DNA from: Piscirickettsiaceae bacterium
GTDB taxonomy: Bacteria > Pseudomonadota > Gammaproteobacteria > Methylococcales > Cycloclasticaceae
NCBI GenBank assembly: GCA_002401365.1
Contig: NVSW01000037.1
Coordinates: 1 to 7,849, forward strand
Length of the DNA stretch: 7,849 nucleotides
Direction of reading: 5' to 3'
Positions 1 to 6,461 of the stretch are shown here, piece after piece. How positions within the stretch are numbered: position 1 is the first letter of the stretch; each line of letters begins with the position of its first letter. Below the pieces are notes generated by a model that was not told the origin of the DNA, made no database searches, and was given only the letters and a program-made list of their open reading frames with translations. The translations under genes and the position numbers were made by a program.

Positions 1-783
1 GATTATGTGGTATTAGCTGCTGCAAAAGTAGGGGGTATTTTTGCTAATAATGAATACCCGGCTGAGTTTATTTATGAAAACTTGATGGTGCAGACTAATG
101 TGATTCATCAGGCTTACCAAACGGGCGTTAAGCAACTTTTATTTTTAGGTAGCTCGTGTATTTACCCAAAATTAGCGACTCAGCCAATTATTGAAGAAGC
201 TCTGCTGACTGGTGTATTAGAGCCAACTAATGAGCCGTATGCGATTGCTAAAATAGCCGGAATTAAATTATGTGAGTCATATAATCGTCAATATGGAACG
301 GATTTCCGGTCACTTATGCCTACAAACTTGTATGGTCTAAATGATAGTTTCGATATACAAAATGGCCATGTTATTCCTTCATTAATTAGAAAAATACATG
401 AGGCAACTGTTAATAACAGTAGTTCAGTTGAAATATGGGGTACGGGTACTGTTAGGCGAGAGTTTTTATATGTTGATGACCTTGCAGATGCATGTGTTAG
501 TGTGTTGGGAATGAAAAAAAATGTATTCCAAATGGTGACAGGTCCATCGTGTAATCACCTTAATGTAGGGACAGGTAAGGATGTTAGCATCCATGAATTG
601 GTTAGCATGTTAGTTGATGTTATTGGGTTTAAGGAGAAGGTGGTTTGGAACACATGCATGCCAGATGGTACACCTCGTAAACTACTAGATGTGAGTAAGC
701 TATCAGGATATGGCTGGACGCCTAAAGTAAGTTTAGAGGCTGGACTGAAAACAACATATGATGCTTTTCTAGCAACTAAATAA
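1..783 (+). CDS. fcl: GDP-L-fucose synthase, N-terminus cut off by the window edge
   Basis: This enzyme is a cytosolic NADPH-dependent 3,5-epimerase/4-reductase that converts GDP-4-keto-6-deoxymannose to GDP-L-fucose, the fucose donor for O-antigen, capsule or exopolysaccharide. The frame is open from base 1 and gives 260 residues. Compared with E. coli Fcl (about 320 residues), roughly the first 56 are missing, including the Rossmann glycine motif that binds NADP. Visible landmarks, in fragment numbering, are LAAAKVGGI (5-13), the catalytic serine S51 in GSSCIYPK, and the pair Y80/K84 in YAIAK. C53 and H123 fall where E. coli Cys109 and His179, the epimerisation residues, would lie. The C-terminal substrate domain carries PDGTPRKLLDV, also as in E. 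coli. All catalytic residues that can be seen are present, so it looks functional. It is probably followed in the same operon by the glycosyltransferase 38 bases downstream. Identification is secure; the comparison is from memory of the family. Confidence 0.96.
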   Translation, partial: DYVVLAAAKVGGIFANNEYPAEFIYENLMVQTNVIHQAYQTGVKQLLFLGSSCIYPKLATQPIIEEALLTGVLEPTNEPYAIAKIAGIKLCESYNRQYGTDFRSLMPTNLYGLNDSFDIQNGHVIPSLIRKIHEATVNNSSSVEIWGTGTVRREFLYVDDLADACVSVLGMKKNVFQMVTGPSCNHLNVGTGKDVSIHELVSMLVDVIGFKEKVVWNTCMPDGTPRKLLDVSKLSGYGWTPKVSLEAGLKTTYDAFLATK

Positions 784-821
784 TTGATGGCTACGGATTC
801 AGTGTTTAAAGAACTGCTTCT

Positions 822-1901
822 ATGAATATATTGTTTTTATGTAAGCGTCGGCCGCAAAATAGAGACTTGATTGAACGTCCATATGGCAGGTTTTATAACT
901 TGCCTAAATGTTTGTCGGCTATGGGTCATCAGGTAACTTTATTTCTTGGTAGCTACAAAGATGAGCCTCCTGAAGACATAAAGATGGAGGGAATGAGTGT
1001 TTTTTCGAGACGTATGTTCCCTAATATTTTTGGGTTTTATTTAGAGGTAAAAGAGCTTTCTCAAATATTAAAGCCTGACGTTATCGTTTGTTTTTCCGAT
1101 ACGTGGTTTGGGATAATTGGTGCTTCTATTGCCAAAACATTGGGGGCTAGTTTAGTTATTGATGCATATGATAATTATGAGGCATACCTTCCTGCTGCAA
1201 AACCTCTGCATTGGTTGTGGCGATGGTCTTTAAATCGAGCCGATGCGCTGACCGCAGCAGGTCCTCAACTATTAGAGAAATTAACCGAATCTAATGATAA
1301 AGCGCTTAAGGCTGTTATCCCCATGACGGCTGATGATTTATTTAAACCATTAAAGATGGTGTCATGTAGAGAACGACTTAATCTGCCGTTAAACAACAAG
1401 TTGGTTGGGTATGCTGGGTCTGCTAATAAAAGCAGAGGAGGAGATGTTTTTAAAGAGGCAATTAAAATTTTATTTGCTGAGCGTAATGACGTGGATTTAG
1501 TTGTGAGTGGGCGCTTGAAGATTAGTATGGAACTACCATTAAATCGTTTGCATGATCTTGGATATATACAAGATGATTTAATGCCAATTGTTCTAAACAG
1601 TTGTGATTTATTGATAACAGTTAATAAAGATTCAGCATTTGGTCAGTTTAGTTATCCAATAAAGGTTTATGAAGCATTGGCATGCAAAAGACAAATATTG
1701 GCTACTGATACATTGCCCGCCCGATGGATATTAAAAAATAATGAGCACTTTCTAGTGCCTTTTAATAATGCTAGGGTTATGGCTTTTAAAATTGGGGAAT
1801 TATTAGATAATCCAATTGATGTTGAAATGCTAAACTATGACTGGAAGGATGCTGCATATAAGTTGGAAAGAGTTTTGAAGAGAGTGAAATTTGAGTGTTA
1901 G
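822..1901 (+). CDS. GT4-like (group 1) glycosyltransferase
   Basis: This is a 359-residue probable sugar transferase of the GT-B fold. The N-terminal half opens with a beta strand, MNILFLCKRR, and contains LGASLVIDAYDNYE (107-120). The C-terminal half has the hinge-proximal strand LVGYAGSANKSRGG (194-207) and the nucleotide-sugar segment SYPIKVYEALAC (277-288) followed by ATD (294-296). This last segment matches the second half of the EX7E motif of GT4 enzymes: E284 is present, but the position eight residues earlier is F276, not Glu, a variant common in divergent group 1 members. There is no signal peptide or membrane segment, so it is probably cytosolic or peripheral. The ATG start is the natural one for this fold, though no strong Shine-Dalgarno precedes it. 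It lies 38 bases after fcl, on the same strand, and its composition is A/T-rich. A fucosyl- or other hexosyltransferase role is possible, but donor and acceptor cannot be inferred. Its stop overlaps the stop of the opposing gene by four bases. Confidence 0.85.
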   Translation: MNILFLCKRRPQNRDLIERPYGRFYNLPKCLSAMGHQVTLFLGSYKDEPPEDIKMEGMSVFSRRMFPNIFGFYLEVKELSQILKPDVIVCFSDTWFGIIGASIAKTLGASLVIDAYDNYEAYLPAAKPLHWLWRWSLNRADALTAAGPQLLEKLTESNDKALKAVIPMTADDLFKPLKMVSCRERLNLPLNNKLVGYAGSANKSRGGDVFKEAIKILFAERNDVDLVVSGRLKISMELPLNRLHDLGYIQDDLMPIVLNSCDLLITVNKDSAFGQFSYPIKVYEALACKRQILATDTLPARWILKNNEHFLVPFNNARVMAFKIGELLDNPIDVEMLNYDWKDAAYKLERVLKRVKFEC

Positions 1902-3676
1902 TCGTCTTTCTTATAAACAAAAATAAAAGTTGGGTGAATAAACGTAGTTAAATTGAGTAATTTGTCTGGAATAGAATTTAGAATTTTCTCTAAGGTAGGC
2001 GATATATTCATTAAGTATTTTTTGGGCTCTTTTATGATTTTGCCGCTATAACTGGTTAATGTATTTTTTCCTAATAATGTACGCACATCATTAAGGGTCG
2101 TTAAAGTTACATCTTCTTTATATAGGTTTAAAGTTTTTAGAGATTTAATGAATAACTGCGGCGGAAGGTAATGCAAAAAGAAAAGCTTATAGTGCACTTC
2201 AAAAGGCCAAAGTCTGTTTGGTGTAGCTAAATAGAGTAAGCCATTTTTTTTAAGCACTCGTTTTATTTCACTAATATGTAGTTTTGGGTCATGAACGTGT
2301 TCTATAACGTGATTAGAAATGACGATGTCAAAACTTTCGCTTTGAAAGGGTAGCGATTCATTGCAAAGATAAAACGTGAAGTTATCAGTCGATTGTCTTG
2401 TGTCACAAATGTCCACACTGCTGACGTTATTGGTCTTTCCAATAAATGAAGATATCTCACCATTGCCGGTTCCTATATCTAATATTGATAGGTTTGCAGT
2501 TTTCTCGCCTCTAGCTTCATCTAAAACCTTAAGTATTTTCTTTGCTTTGCTCTCTCTGTTCGTCGTTGGTGAAAAGCCAGCTCTGTGTGAAGCGCTCATA
2601 TTGGAAGGTGATAATGTGTCAACGTAACGTTTAGCGATTATCGGCCAATCAAAGTGTGACTGACAATACTGAGCAACCTGCTTTTTAATCAACGTTTGTT
2701 GTTGTTTTAAAAGGGTTTCTTTTTCTAAGACTGTTTTTATATAGGCATCGATATTTAAGGGTTCAACTAGCCAGCCATTTTTGTCTTCTTGGATGGCATC
2801 TTTTATGCCTTCAAGGTTTGACGAGATAGACGGTAAGCCGCATATGCCTGCTTCTAATTGGGTGATTCCAAAGCCCTCAGCATCGTTTTTGACAGGGATG
2901 TTGGGTTGAATGAAAATATCACAATGAGTAAATAAGCTTTCTTTCAATTGCTCATCGACTGAGCCGAGCAAGTAAATGTTTTGAGATAAATTTAATTTTT
3001 TTATGAGGGACTGAATTCGGTCATATTCTGGGCCATTGCCTGCAACCAGGTAAACCATGTGCTTAGGTAGTTTGGTGAAGACATTTTCAATAAACCAGTA
3101 AACGCCTTTTCTTTCAACAAGCCGTCCTAATGTTAACAGAATAAATTTTGTGTCTAAGTTGATATTTATTTGTCGCTGAAGGTCTTCTTTTGAAGAAGGT
3201 TTGAACGGTGATTTTTCTACGCCATTTGGAATAACGTGTATTTTGTCTTCAGGTATGCCTGCGTTGATGGCAATAGCTTTTGTTGAATGACTAACTGCGA
3301 TGAAATGATCTATTCTTTTAAAGAAAAAAGAAACCCAAAGTTTTTGATATATATAGTTATCCCAAGTAATGTCTAAGCCGTGTAATACACAAGAGATGGG
3401 TTTGTTTGTAAATAACGTTATAAACCAGCCAATAATGGCGGCCACTCCATCTCCTAGTAACAACTGATCAGATGACCTGATTTTAATAAGCCCCTTTATT
3501 ATTGCCCAAGGAATAAAAAATGGTAGTGCTTTTTTGCCACCTCTATTAACGATAAGCTTGCAATCTAAAAGCTTGGAAAGGTGGCGTGCTAACGCTTCGT
3601 TTTGGTTTTCTATTCCACCGACTGTGGGTGGGTAAGCTCTAGATATGAAGAGTATTTTCATTTTAGAGCTTGGCAT
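1898..3676 (-). CDS. Two-domain protein: GT4 glycosyltransferase fused to class I SAM methyltransferase
   Basis: This 592-residue protein has two enzyme modules. Residues 6 to about 355 form a GT4 glycosyltransferase: MKILFISRAYPPTVGGIEN (6-24), a HGLD acceptor-side loop (99-102), VIPNGV (148-153), GRLVERKG (184-191) and an intact EX7E motif with E267 and E275 in EGFGITQLEAG. Residues from about 375 form a type 11 methyltransferase: SAM motif I ILDIGTGNGE (398-407), VDICD (421-425), IVISNHVIEHVHDP (451-464) and LKKNGLLYLATPN (475-487). The linker (about 356-375) is rich in Ser, Thr and Asn. The natural reading is a glycosyltransferase that also methylates the growing glycan, but the substrates are unknown. 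M6 is an alternative start, since family members often begin MKIL; M1 is kept because it lies only two bases after the GT2 stop, which suits translational coupling. Neither start has a clear Shine-Dalgarno. An internal ATG (M360) precedes the methyltransferase but has no ribosome site. Confidence 0.88.
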   Translation of the reverse strand: MPSSKMKILFISRAYPPTVGGIENQNEALARHLSKLLDCKLIVNRGGKKALPFFIPWAIIKGLIKIRSSDQLLLGDGVAAIIGWFITLFTNKPISCVLHGLDITWDNYIYQKLWVSFFFKRIDHFIAVSHSTKAIAINAGIPEDKIHVIPNGVEKSPFKPSSKEDLQRQININLDTKFILLTLGRLVERKGVYWFIENVFTKLPKHMVYLVAGNGPEYDRIQSLIKKLNLSQNIYLLGSVDEQLKESLFTHCDIFIQPNIPVKNDAEGFGITQLEAGICGLPSISSNLEGIKDAIQEDKNGWLVEPLNIDAYIKTVLEKETLLKQQQTLIKKQVAQYCQSHFDWPIIAKRYVDTLSPSNMSASHRAGFSPTTNRESKAKKILKVLDEARGEKTANLSILDIGTGNGEISSFIGKTNNVSSVDICDTRQSTDNFTFYLCNESLPFQSESFDIVISNHVIEHVHDPKLHISEIKRVLKKNGLLYLATPNRLWPFEVHYKLFFLHYLPPQLFIKSLKTLNLYKEDVTLTTLNDVRTLLGKNTLTSYSGKIIKEPKKYLMNISPTLEKILNSIPDKLLNLTTFIHPTFIFVYKKDD

Positions 3677-3678
3677 AG

Positions 3679-4560
3679 TTAAGGGTTATTTTCGTTATCT
3701 GTATTTCGATAATGCAACGACGAAATTTGCTCAGACAATATTCCCATTAAAAATATAAAAACAGAGCATACATACATTAATAGGCTGCCTTTACTTAGGC
3801 CGCCCCAAGCAAAATAGGTGTACAGGTGATTTAAAAATCCAGTTAGAAAAAAAACAAAACTAATGGGTAAAAACAGCCGCATGGGTGAAAATAGAGCACC
3901 TATTTTTAGGATGATTACGAAGAATCGTAAGCCGTCTTTTAACAGCTTTATTTTACTTTTCCCTTCTCGCTTTCCGGCCTTAATTGGAATATAGGCAACG
4001 GGCAATGCGGACCTAAAAAAGGCCATGGTTGATGTGGTGGGGTAGGAGAAACCATTGGGTAGTAAGTAGAGGAACTTTTTAAAATGTTTTGCACGTACGG
4101 CTCTAAAGCCTGAAGTAAGGTCTTCTATTTTTTGCCCGGTCATAAAAGAGGCTAGTTTATTAAAAACAGTATTGCCAAACAGCCTTTTTTTTGAGGCGTG
4201 TGTGTTTGATGTGCGCGCACCCACCACCATGTCATAACCTTCGCTTAGCTTATCCAGAAGGCGTTGAATATCTTCTGGTCGGTGTTGTCCATCAGCATCC
4301 ATAAAAACAATAATTTCGCCATTAGCATGTCGCGCGCCAGTTTTAATGGCAGCGCCGTTGCCAAGGGGGTCTGGATGAGAGATGACGCGGGCGCCATATT
4401 GTTTGCTAATGTTAGCGGAATCATCTGTTGAGCCATCGTCGATGATTAGAATTTCGGCCGTTGGTTGTGCTTCTTTAATACTTAGTAATAATGCTTTTAG
4501 GTTTTCGGCTTCATTTAGACACGGTAAGACAATACTAAGAGTTGGGCTGCTTGCTGTCAT
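3679..4560 (-). CDS. GT2 family glycosyltransferase with C-terminal membrane anchor
   Basis: This is a GT-A fold inverting transferase of the dolichol/polyprenyl-phosphate sugar synthase type, 293 residues from the chosen start. It begins with LSIVLPCLNEAENLKALL, then has IIDDGSTDDS with the UDP/GDP-contacting D41 and D42, the metal-binding DAD at 88-90 followed by GQHRPED, and LTSGFRAVR near 148-156. After the catalytic domain comes a basic amphipathic stretch and two predicted transmembrane helices (about 229-250 and 259-277). That order is seen in GtrB/DPM1-like enzymes that load a sugar onto undecaprenyl phosphate at the inner membrane. The sugar is not predictable. The ATG at 4560 is preferred because the domain starts right after it; an in-frame TTG at 4584 would add eight residues and overlap the regulator's end. 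No good Shine-Dalgarno is visible at either, so coupling to the upstream gene, 13 bases away, is likely. Confidence 0.88.
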   Translation of the reverse strand: MTASSPTLSIVLPCLNEAENLKALLLSIKEAQPTAEILIIDDGSTDDSANISKQYGARVISHPDPLGNGAAIKTGARHANGEIIVFMDADGQHRPEDIQRLLDKLSEGYDMVVGARTSNTHASKKRLFGNTVFNKLASFMTGQKIEDLTSGFRAVRAKHFKKFLYLLPNGFSYPTTSTMAFFRSALPVAYIPIKAGKREGKSKIKLLKDGLRFFVIILKIGALFSPMRLFLPISFVFFLTGFLNHLYTYFAWGGLSKGSLLMYVCSVFIFLMGILSEQISSLHYRNTDNENNP

Positions 4561-4573
4561 TATTTTTGATTTA

Positions 4574-5365
4574 TTAGGTAACAAGATTTGCTATTAATTG
4601 TCTCACACTTTCAGGCTCAAAGGGCTTGTCGCAAATAGCCGATACACCTGCTTGTTGAACAGCTGCTAAGCGACTGCTATTTTGTTCGCTGGTGACCATA
4701 ATGATAGGGATGGATTGTTGGCTGCTTTTTTCACGGATGAATGATGAGAGTTCTCGCCCATCCATTTCAGGCATGTTGAAGTCGGTGACCACTAGATCAA
4801 AAAGTTGGGCCTCTAATAACTTTATGGCTTGTAGACCATTTTCAGCTTCGCTGATGTTTTCTATGCCCATCGATTTGAGCGTTCGCGTTATATGCTTGCG
4901 TGCAAGGGCGCTATCATCGACTAATAATACTTGAATGTCATGTATATCACTTTCATCCAGTTCTAATTCATGAGGGTTTAGGTGACTTAGCGTTGTTCTT
5001 AATGCCAAGGCAAGGTCTTTTGCAGAAAATGGTTTTGGCAGAATGGCAATAACGCCCGCCTGGCGCATGGTGTCAAGTTGTCTTATATCAGTAACGCTTG
5101 AAACAAGTATAAAACAAATATCGTGAGTGGTTTCATCTTCTCTTAATGTGTGTAGAAGTTCGCTACCTGTCATGTCACTAAGGTAGTATGCGCTTAACAA
5201 TAAATCTGGTGCACCTGTTTTGATGTATTCAAGAGCCTGCTCTGCAGTACTAACAGCATCGACTTTGTTAATGCCTAGGCTATTAAGTTCTCGCTTTATG
5301 ATGCGCTGTTGAGTATGGGAGGGTTCAACAATAAGAATGTTTAAGTCGTTTAAATAAAGATCCAT
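4574..5365 (-). CDS. Tandem-receiver response regulator without output domain
   Basis: This 263-residue cytosolic protein consists of two CheY-like receiver domains. REC1 (about 8-128) starts NILIVEPSHTQQ and ends with the conserved lysine K111 in LPKP, but the phosphoacceptor Asp is missing: A59 stands in its place in PDLLLSAYYLSDMTG. The first acidic pair is also reduced to E14-P15. REC2 (about 144-263) is complete, with D150/D151, phosphoacceptor D195 in VVTDFNMPEMDG, T225 in MVTSE, and K247 in CDKPF. No DNA-binding, GGDEF, EAL or phosphatase domain follows, so it must act through protein contacts or as a phosphorelay intermediate. No histidine kinase is in the window. It is the first gene of the minus-strand cluster, 13 bases ahead of the GT2 gene, which suggests a part in controlling glycan synthesis; that link is inferred. 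The ATG at 5365 directly precedes the first receiver strand; no clear Shine-Dalgarno is seen. Confidence 0.92.
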   Translation of the reverse strand: MDLYLNDLNILIVEPSHTQQRIIKRELNSLGINKVDAVSTAEQALEYIKTGAPDLLLSAYYLSDMTGSELLHTLREDETTHDICFILVSSVTDIRQLDTMRQAGVIAILPKPFSAKDLALALRTTLSHLNPHELELDESDIHDIQVLLVDDSALARKHITRTLKSMGIENISEAENGLQAIKLLEAQLFDLVVTDFNMPEMDGRELSSFIREKSSQQSIPIIMVTSEQNSSRLAAVQQAGVSAICDKPFEPESVRQLIANLVT

Positions 5366-5434
5366 AAAAATATTTACTGTTTTTTTATTACTATCAGTCT
5401 AGTTGATGTTTTATTATTTGCTGGTTACTGCGCG

Positions 5435-5443
5435 TGATAAAAT
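5435..5443 (+). promoter_or_regulatory. Possible extended -10 promoter for the DUF2970 gene
   Basis: The sequence TGATAAAAT reads as an extended -10 element: TG, one spacer base, then TAAAAT, which matches five of six positions of TATAAT. Transcription would begin near 5450 and leave a leader of about 18 bases before the ATG at 5468, with a weak GAGA ribosome site at 5457-5460. A TTGCTG at 5418-5423 is only 14 bases upstream, too close for a standard -35 box. It sits in the 102-base divergent spacer between this gene and the response regulator. No convincing promoter was seen for the opposite direction. Confidence 0.35.
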
Positions 5444-5467
5444 GAGGTAAATAACCGAGAATTTATT

Positions 5468-5686
5468 ATGCGTAAAGATGAAGCCGAATTAGAAAACTCA
5501 GCACCGTCATTTTGGCAGATGGTGGGTAGTACGATGTTGTCTTTTTTAGGGGTGTCAAAAGAGTCACGCAGAAAGCGAGACTTTCAGCACGGTAACCCGA
5601 AGGTGTTTATTGCGACCGGTTTTATAATGGCGTTTTTGTTTATTATGGTCGTAATCGGTATTGTACAACTTGTGCTGCCGGGCTGA
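5468..5686 (+). CDS. Small DUF2970 family membrane protein
   Basis: This is a 72-residue protein of unknown function. The N-terminal half is hydrophilic and ends in a short amphipathic segment, SFWQMVGSTMLSFLGVSKES (14-33), then a basic patch, RRKR. A single predicted transmembrane helix follows (about 46-70), closing with LVLPG. This pattern (a short helix ending in FFGV or FLGV, a charged linker, then one C-terminal helix) is what I recall for DUF2970, small inner-membrane proteins common in Beta- and Gammaproteobacteria. The basic residues before the helix predict a cytoplasmic N-terminus. The gene is transcribed alone, diverging from the response regulator. Its TGA ends at 5686 and the opposing gene's stop codon begins at 5687, so no bases separate them. 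Coding is supported by the clear membrane helix and the clean packing between neighbours; the family name is recalled, not searched. Confidence 0.8.
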   Translation: MRKDEAELENSAPSFWQMVGSTMLSFLGVSKESRRKRDFQHGNPKVFIATGFIMAFLFIMVVIGIVQLVLPG

Positions 5687-6154
5687 TTAAATAATCCCCG
5701 TGTCTAAACTGGCAGCTATACACATGCCAAGTTCTTCGCACTGGGCAACGAACTCATCTTTAAAATCACCTCGGCACGTTATGGGTTGCTGAACAATCCG
5801 CCATTTTAGACCCGTTAGAATGCTTTCTAATGCGCGTTTCGTGCCGGTTCCGTCGTTGCCTGCTCGAATGATGATAGCGCAGGGAAGTCCTTGCTTTTTT
5901 TCTAGGCAGGGGTAATAAATTCGGTCGAAAAAATCTTTCATCGCGCCACTCATATAAGCAAGGTTTTCAGGCGTTAGCAGGATTATGGCATCGGCAGCAA
6001 GTACATCATCAGCGTTAGCCTGCAAGGGCGCAACTTGGCGGGTTAAAACGTTATCAATATCGGGGTGTTGGGCGCCACGCATAACCGCATCAGCCAATTT
6101 CGCCAAATTAGGCGATGGTGTGTGGGCGACGATTAGAAGTTTCTTAGTAAGCAT
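5687..6154 (-). CDS. Flavodoxin-like / NAD(P)H-dependent FMN reductase family protein
   Basis: This 155-residue protein has a flavodoxin fold and probably binds FMN. The first strand and phosphate loop are KLLIVAHTPSPNLAKLADAV (5-24). The loop keeps the Ser/Thr and Asn-rich character of S/TxTGNT but lacks its glycine. Strand 3 and the isoalloxazine-side loop are DAIILLTPENLAYMSGAMKDFFDRIY (55-80), very like the TPxYxGxMSGxMKxFxDR signature of WrbA-type and other NAD(P)H-dependent flavoproteins. A later loop, IIIRAGNDGTGTKRALE (94-110), would be the second flavin-contacting segment. A role in quinone or flavin reduction, or electron transfer, is likely, but partner and substrate are unknown. 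The ATG start is preceded by TAAGG, whose spacing of three bases is tight. It lies downstream of valS on the same strand but 307 bases away, so it is probably expressed from its own promoter in that gap. Confidence 0.85.
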   Translation of the reverse strand: MLTKKLLIVAHTPSPNLAKLADAVMRGAQHPDIDNVLTRQVAPLQANADDVLAADAIILLTPENLAYMSGAMKDFFDRIYYPCLEKKQGLPCAIIIRAGNDGTGTKRALESILTGLKWRIVQQPITCRGDFKDEFVAQCEELGMCIAASLDTGII

Positions 6155-6246
6155 TGGCCTTAGGCAGTATTAACGAAGGTGGATATATTTCCGTAAGAAT
6201 AGCATTAAGCTTTGTTAGGGTGGGGGTAAAATGCCAGAAATTGATG

Positions 6247-6264
6247 TAAATGTAATTGCATTTA
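6247..6264. other. 18-base near-perfect palindrome, possible operator
   Basis: TAAATG at 6247-6252 and its exact complement CATTTA at 6259-6264 flank TAATTG, giving an 18-base dyad in which only the T/G pair at 6253/6258 is mismatched. It lies about 93 bases upstream of the flavodoxin-like start, a reasonable place for a regulator-binding site on that gene. It does not match any operator consensus I know well (Fur, TyrR and Zur were considered). In A/T-rich DNA a dyad of this size can arise by chance, so this is only a candidate. Confidence 0.3.
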
Positions 6265-6318
6265 GATCTTTTTATATCGAGAGTGAATTTAATTGGGTAT
6301 TGCGCGTTGAAATGGTAG

Positions 6319-6394
6319 TGCGCCCCCATCCTGGCCTCCCCCCCTGCAAGGGGGAAGGGATAAAGGAAAAGCCTGGTGATGATGGCTGGGCGCA
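6319..6394. repeat. Large imperfect palindrome, REP/MITE-like intergenic repeat
   Basis: The outer arms are TGCGCCC then CCATC (6319-6330) and GATGG, CT bulge, GGGCGCA (6381-6394), forming 12 base pairs interrupted only by the two-base bulge. Inside is a second hairpin, 6335-6358: CCT, a mismatch, five C, a six-base loop CTGCAA, five G, a mismatch, AGG. The strong G/C-rich arms stand out against the A/T-rich surroundings. On the + strand it translates as PHPGLPPCKGEG, a peptide I associate with non-coding interspersed repeats that are wrongly translated in many proteobacterial genomes. Such elements usually occur in many copies between genes. No transposase or target-site duplication is visible here. 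As RNA downstream of valS it could stabilise the transcript's 3' end, but lacks the T-run of an intrinsic terminator. Confidence 0.7.
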
Positions 6395-6461
6395 AGTAGG
6401 AGGCTTGAGCATTAAAGTAAACGCCGGAGCAGCTGCCGAGTTTGTGAAGTCCAGAAAGGTA

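Larger units (their letters stand above)
6155..6461. other. Gene-free stretch between the flavodoxin-like gene and valS
   Basis: These 307 bases separate two minus-strand genes. They hold a large imperfect palindrome (6319-6394), a small A/T-rich palindrome (6247-6264), and probably the promoter of the flavodoxin-like gene, which I could not place with confidence. No intrinsic terminator with a T-run follows valS. Open frames cross the stretch on both strands (6231-6467 on +, 6395-6144 on -), but both translate the palindrome and neither resembles a known family, so no gene is called. Confidence 0.7.

Noticed and set aside
2376..2627. Plus-strand frame of 83 codons opposite the methyltransferase fusion
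   Set aside because: It lies wholly inside the antisense of a gene with clear SAM-binding motifs and has no ribosome site or family resemblance. The other short antisense frames in the response regulator, GT2 and valS genes were dropped for the same reason.
4561..4584. TTG start that would extend the GT2 protein by eight residues
   Set aside because: The ATG at 4560 sits directly before the first domain strand; the TTG lacks a ribosome site and lies inside the regulator gene. It remains possible, so it is recorded as an alternative.
5366..5467. Promoter for the response-regulator operon in the divergent spacer
   Set aside because: Several A/T-rich -10-like words occur on the minus strand, but none has a suitable -35 box or extended -10, so no site is called.
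6144..6395. Minus-strand frame of 83 codons
   Set aside because: It starts inside the palindrome, overlaps the start of the flavodoxin-like gene in another frame, and has no recognisable domain.
6413..6461. Possible terminator after valS around GCAGCTGC
   Set aside because: The palindrome is short and there is no T-run on the valS transcript side, so an intrinsic terminator cannot be supported.
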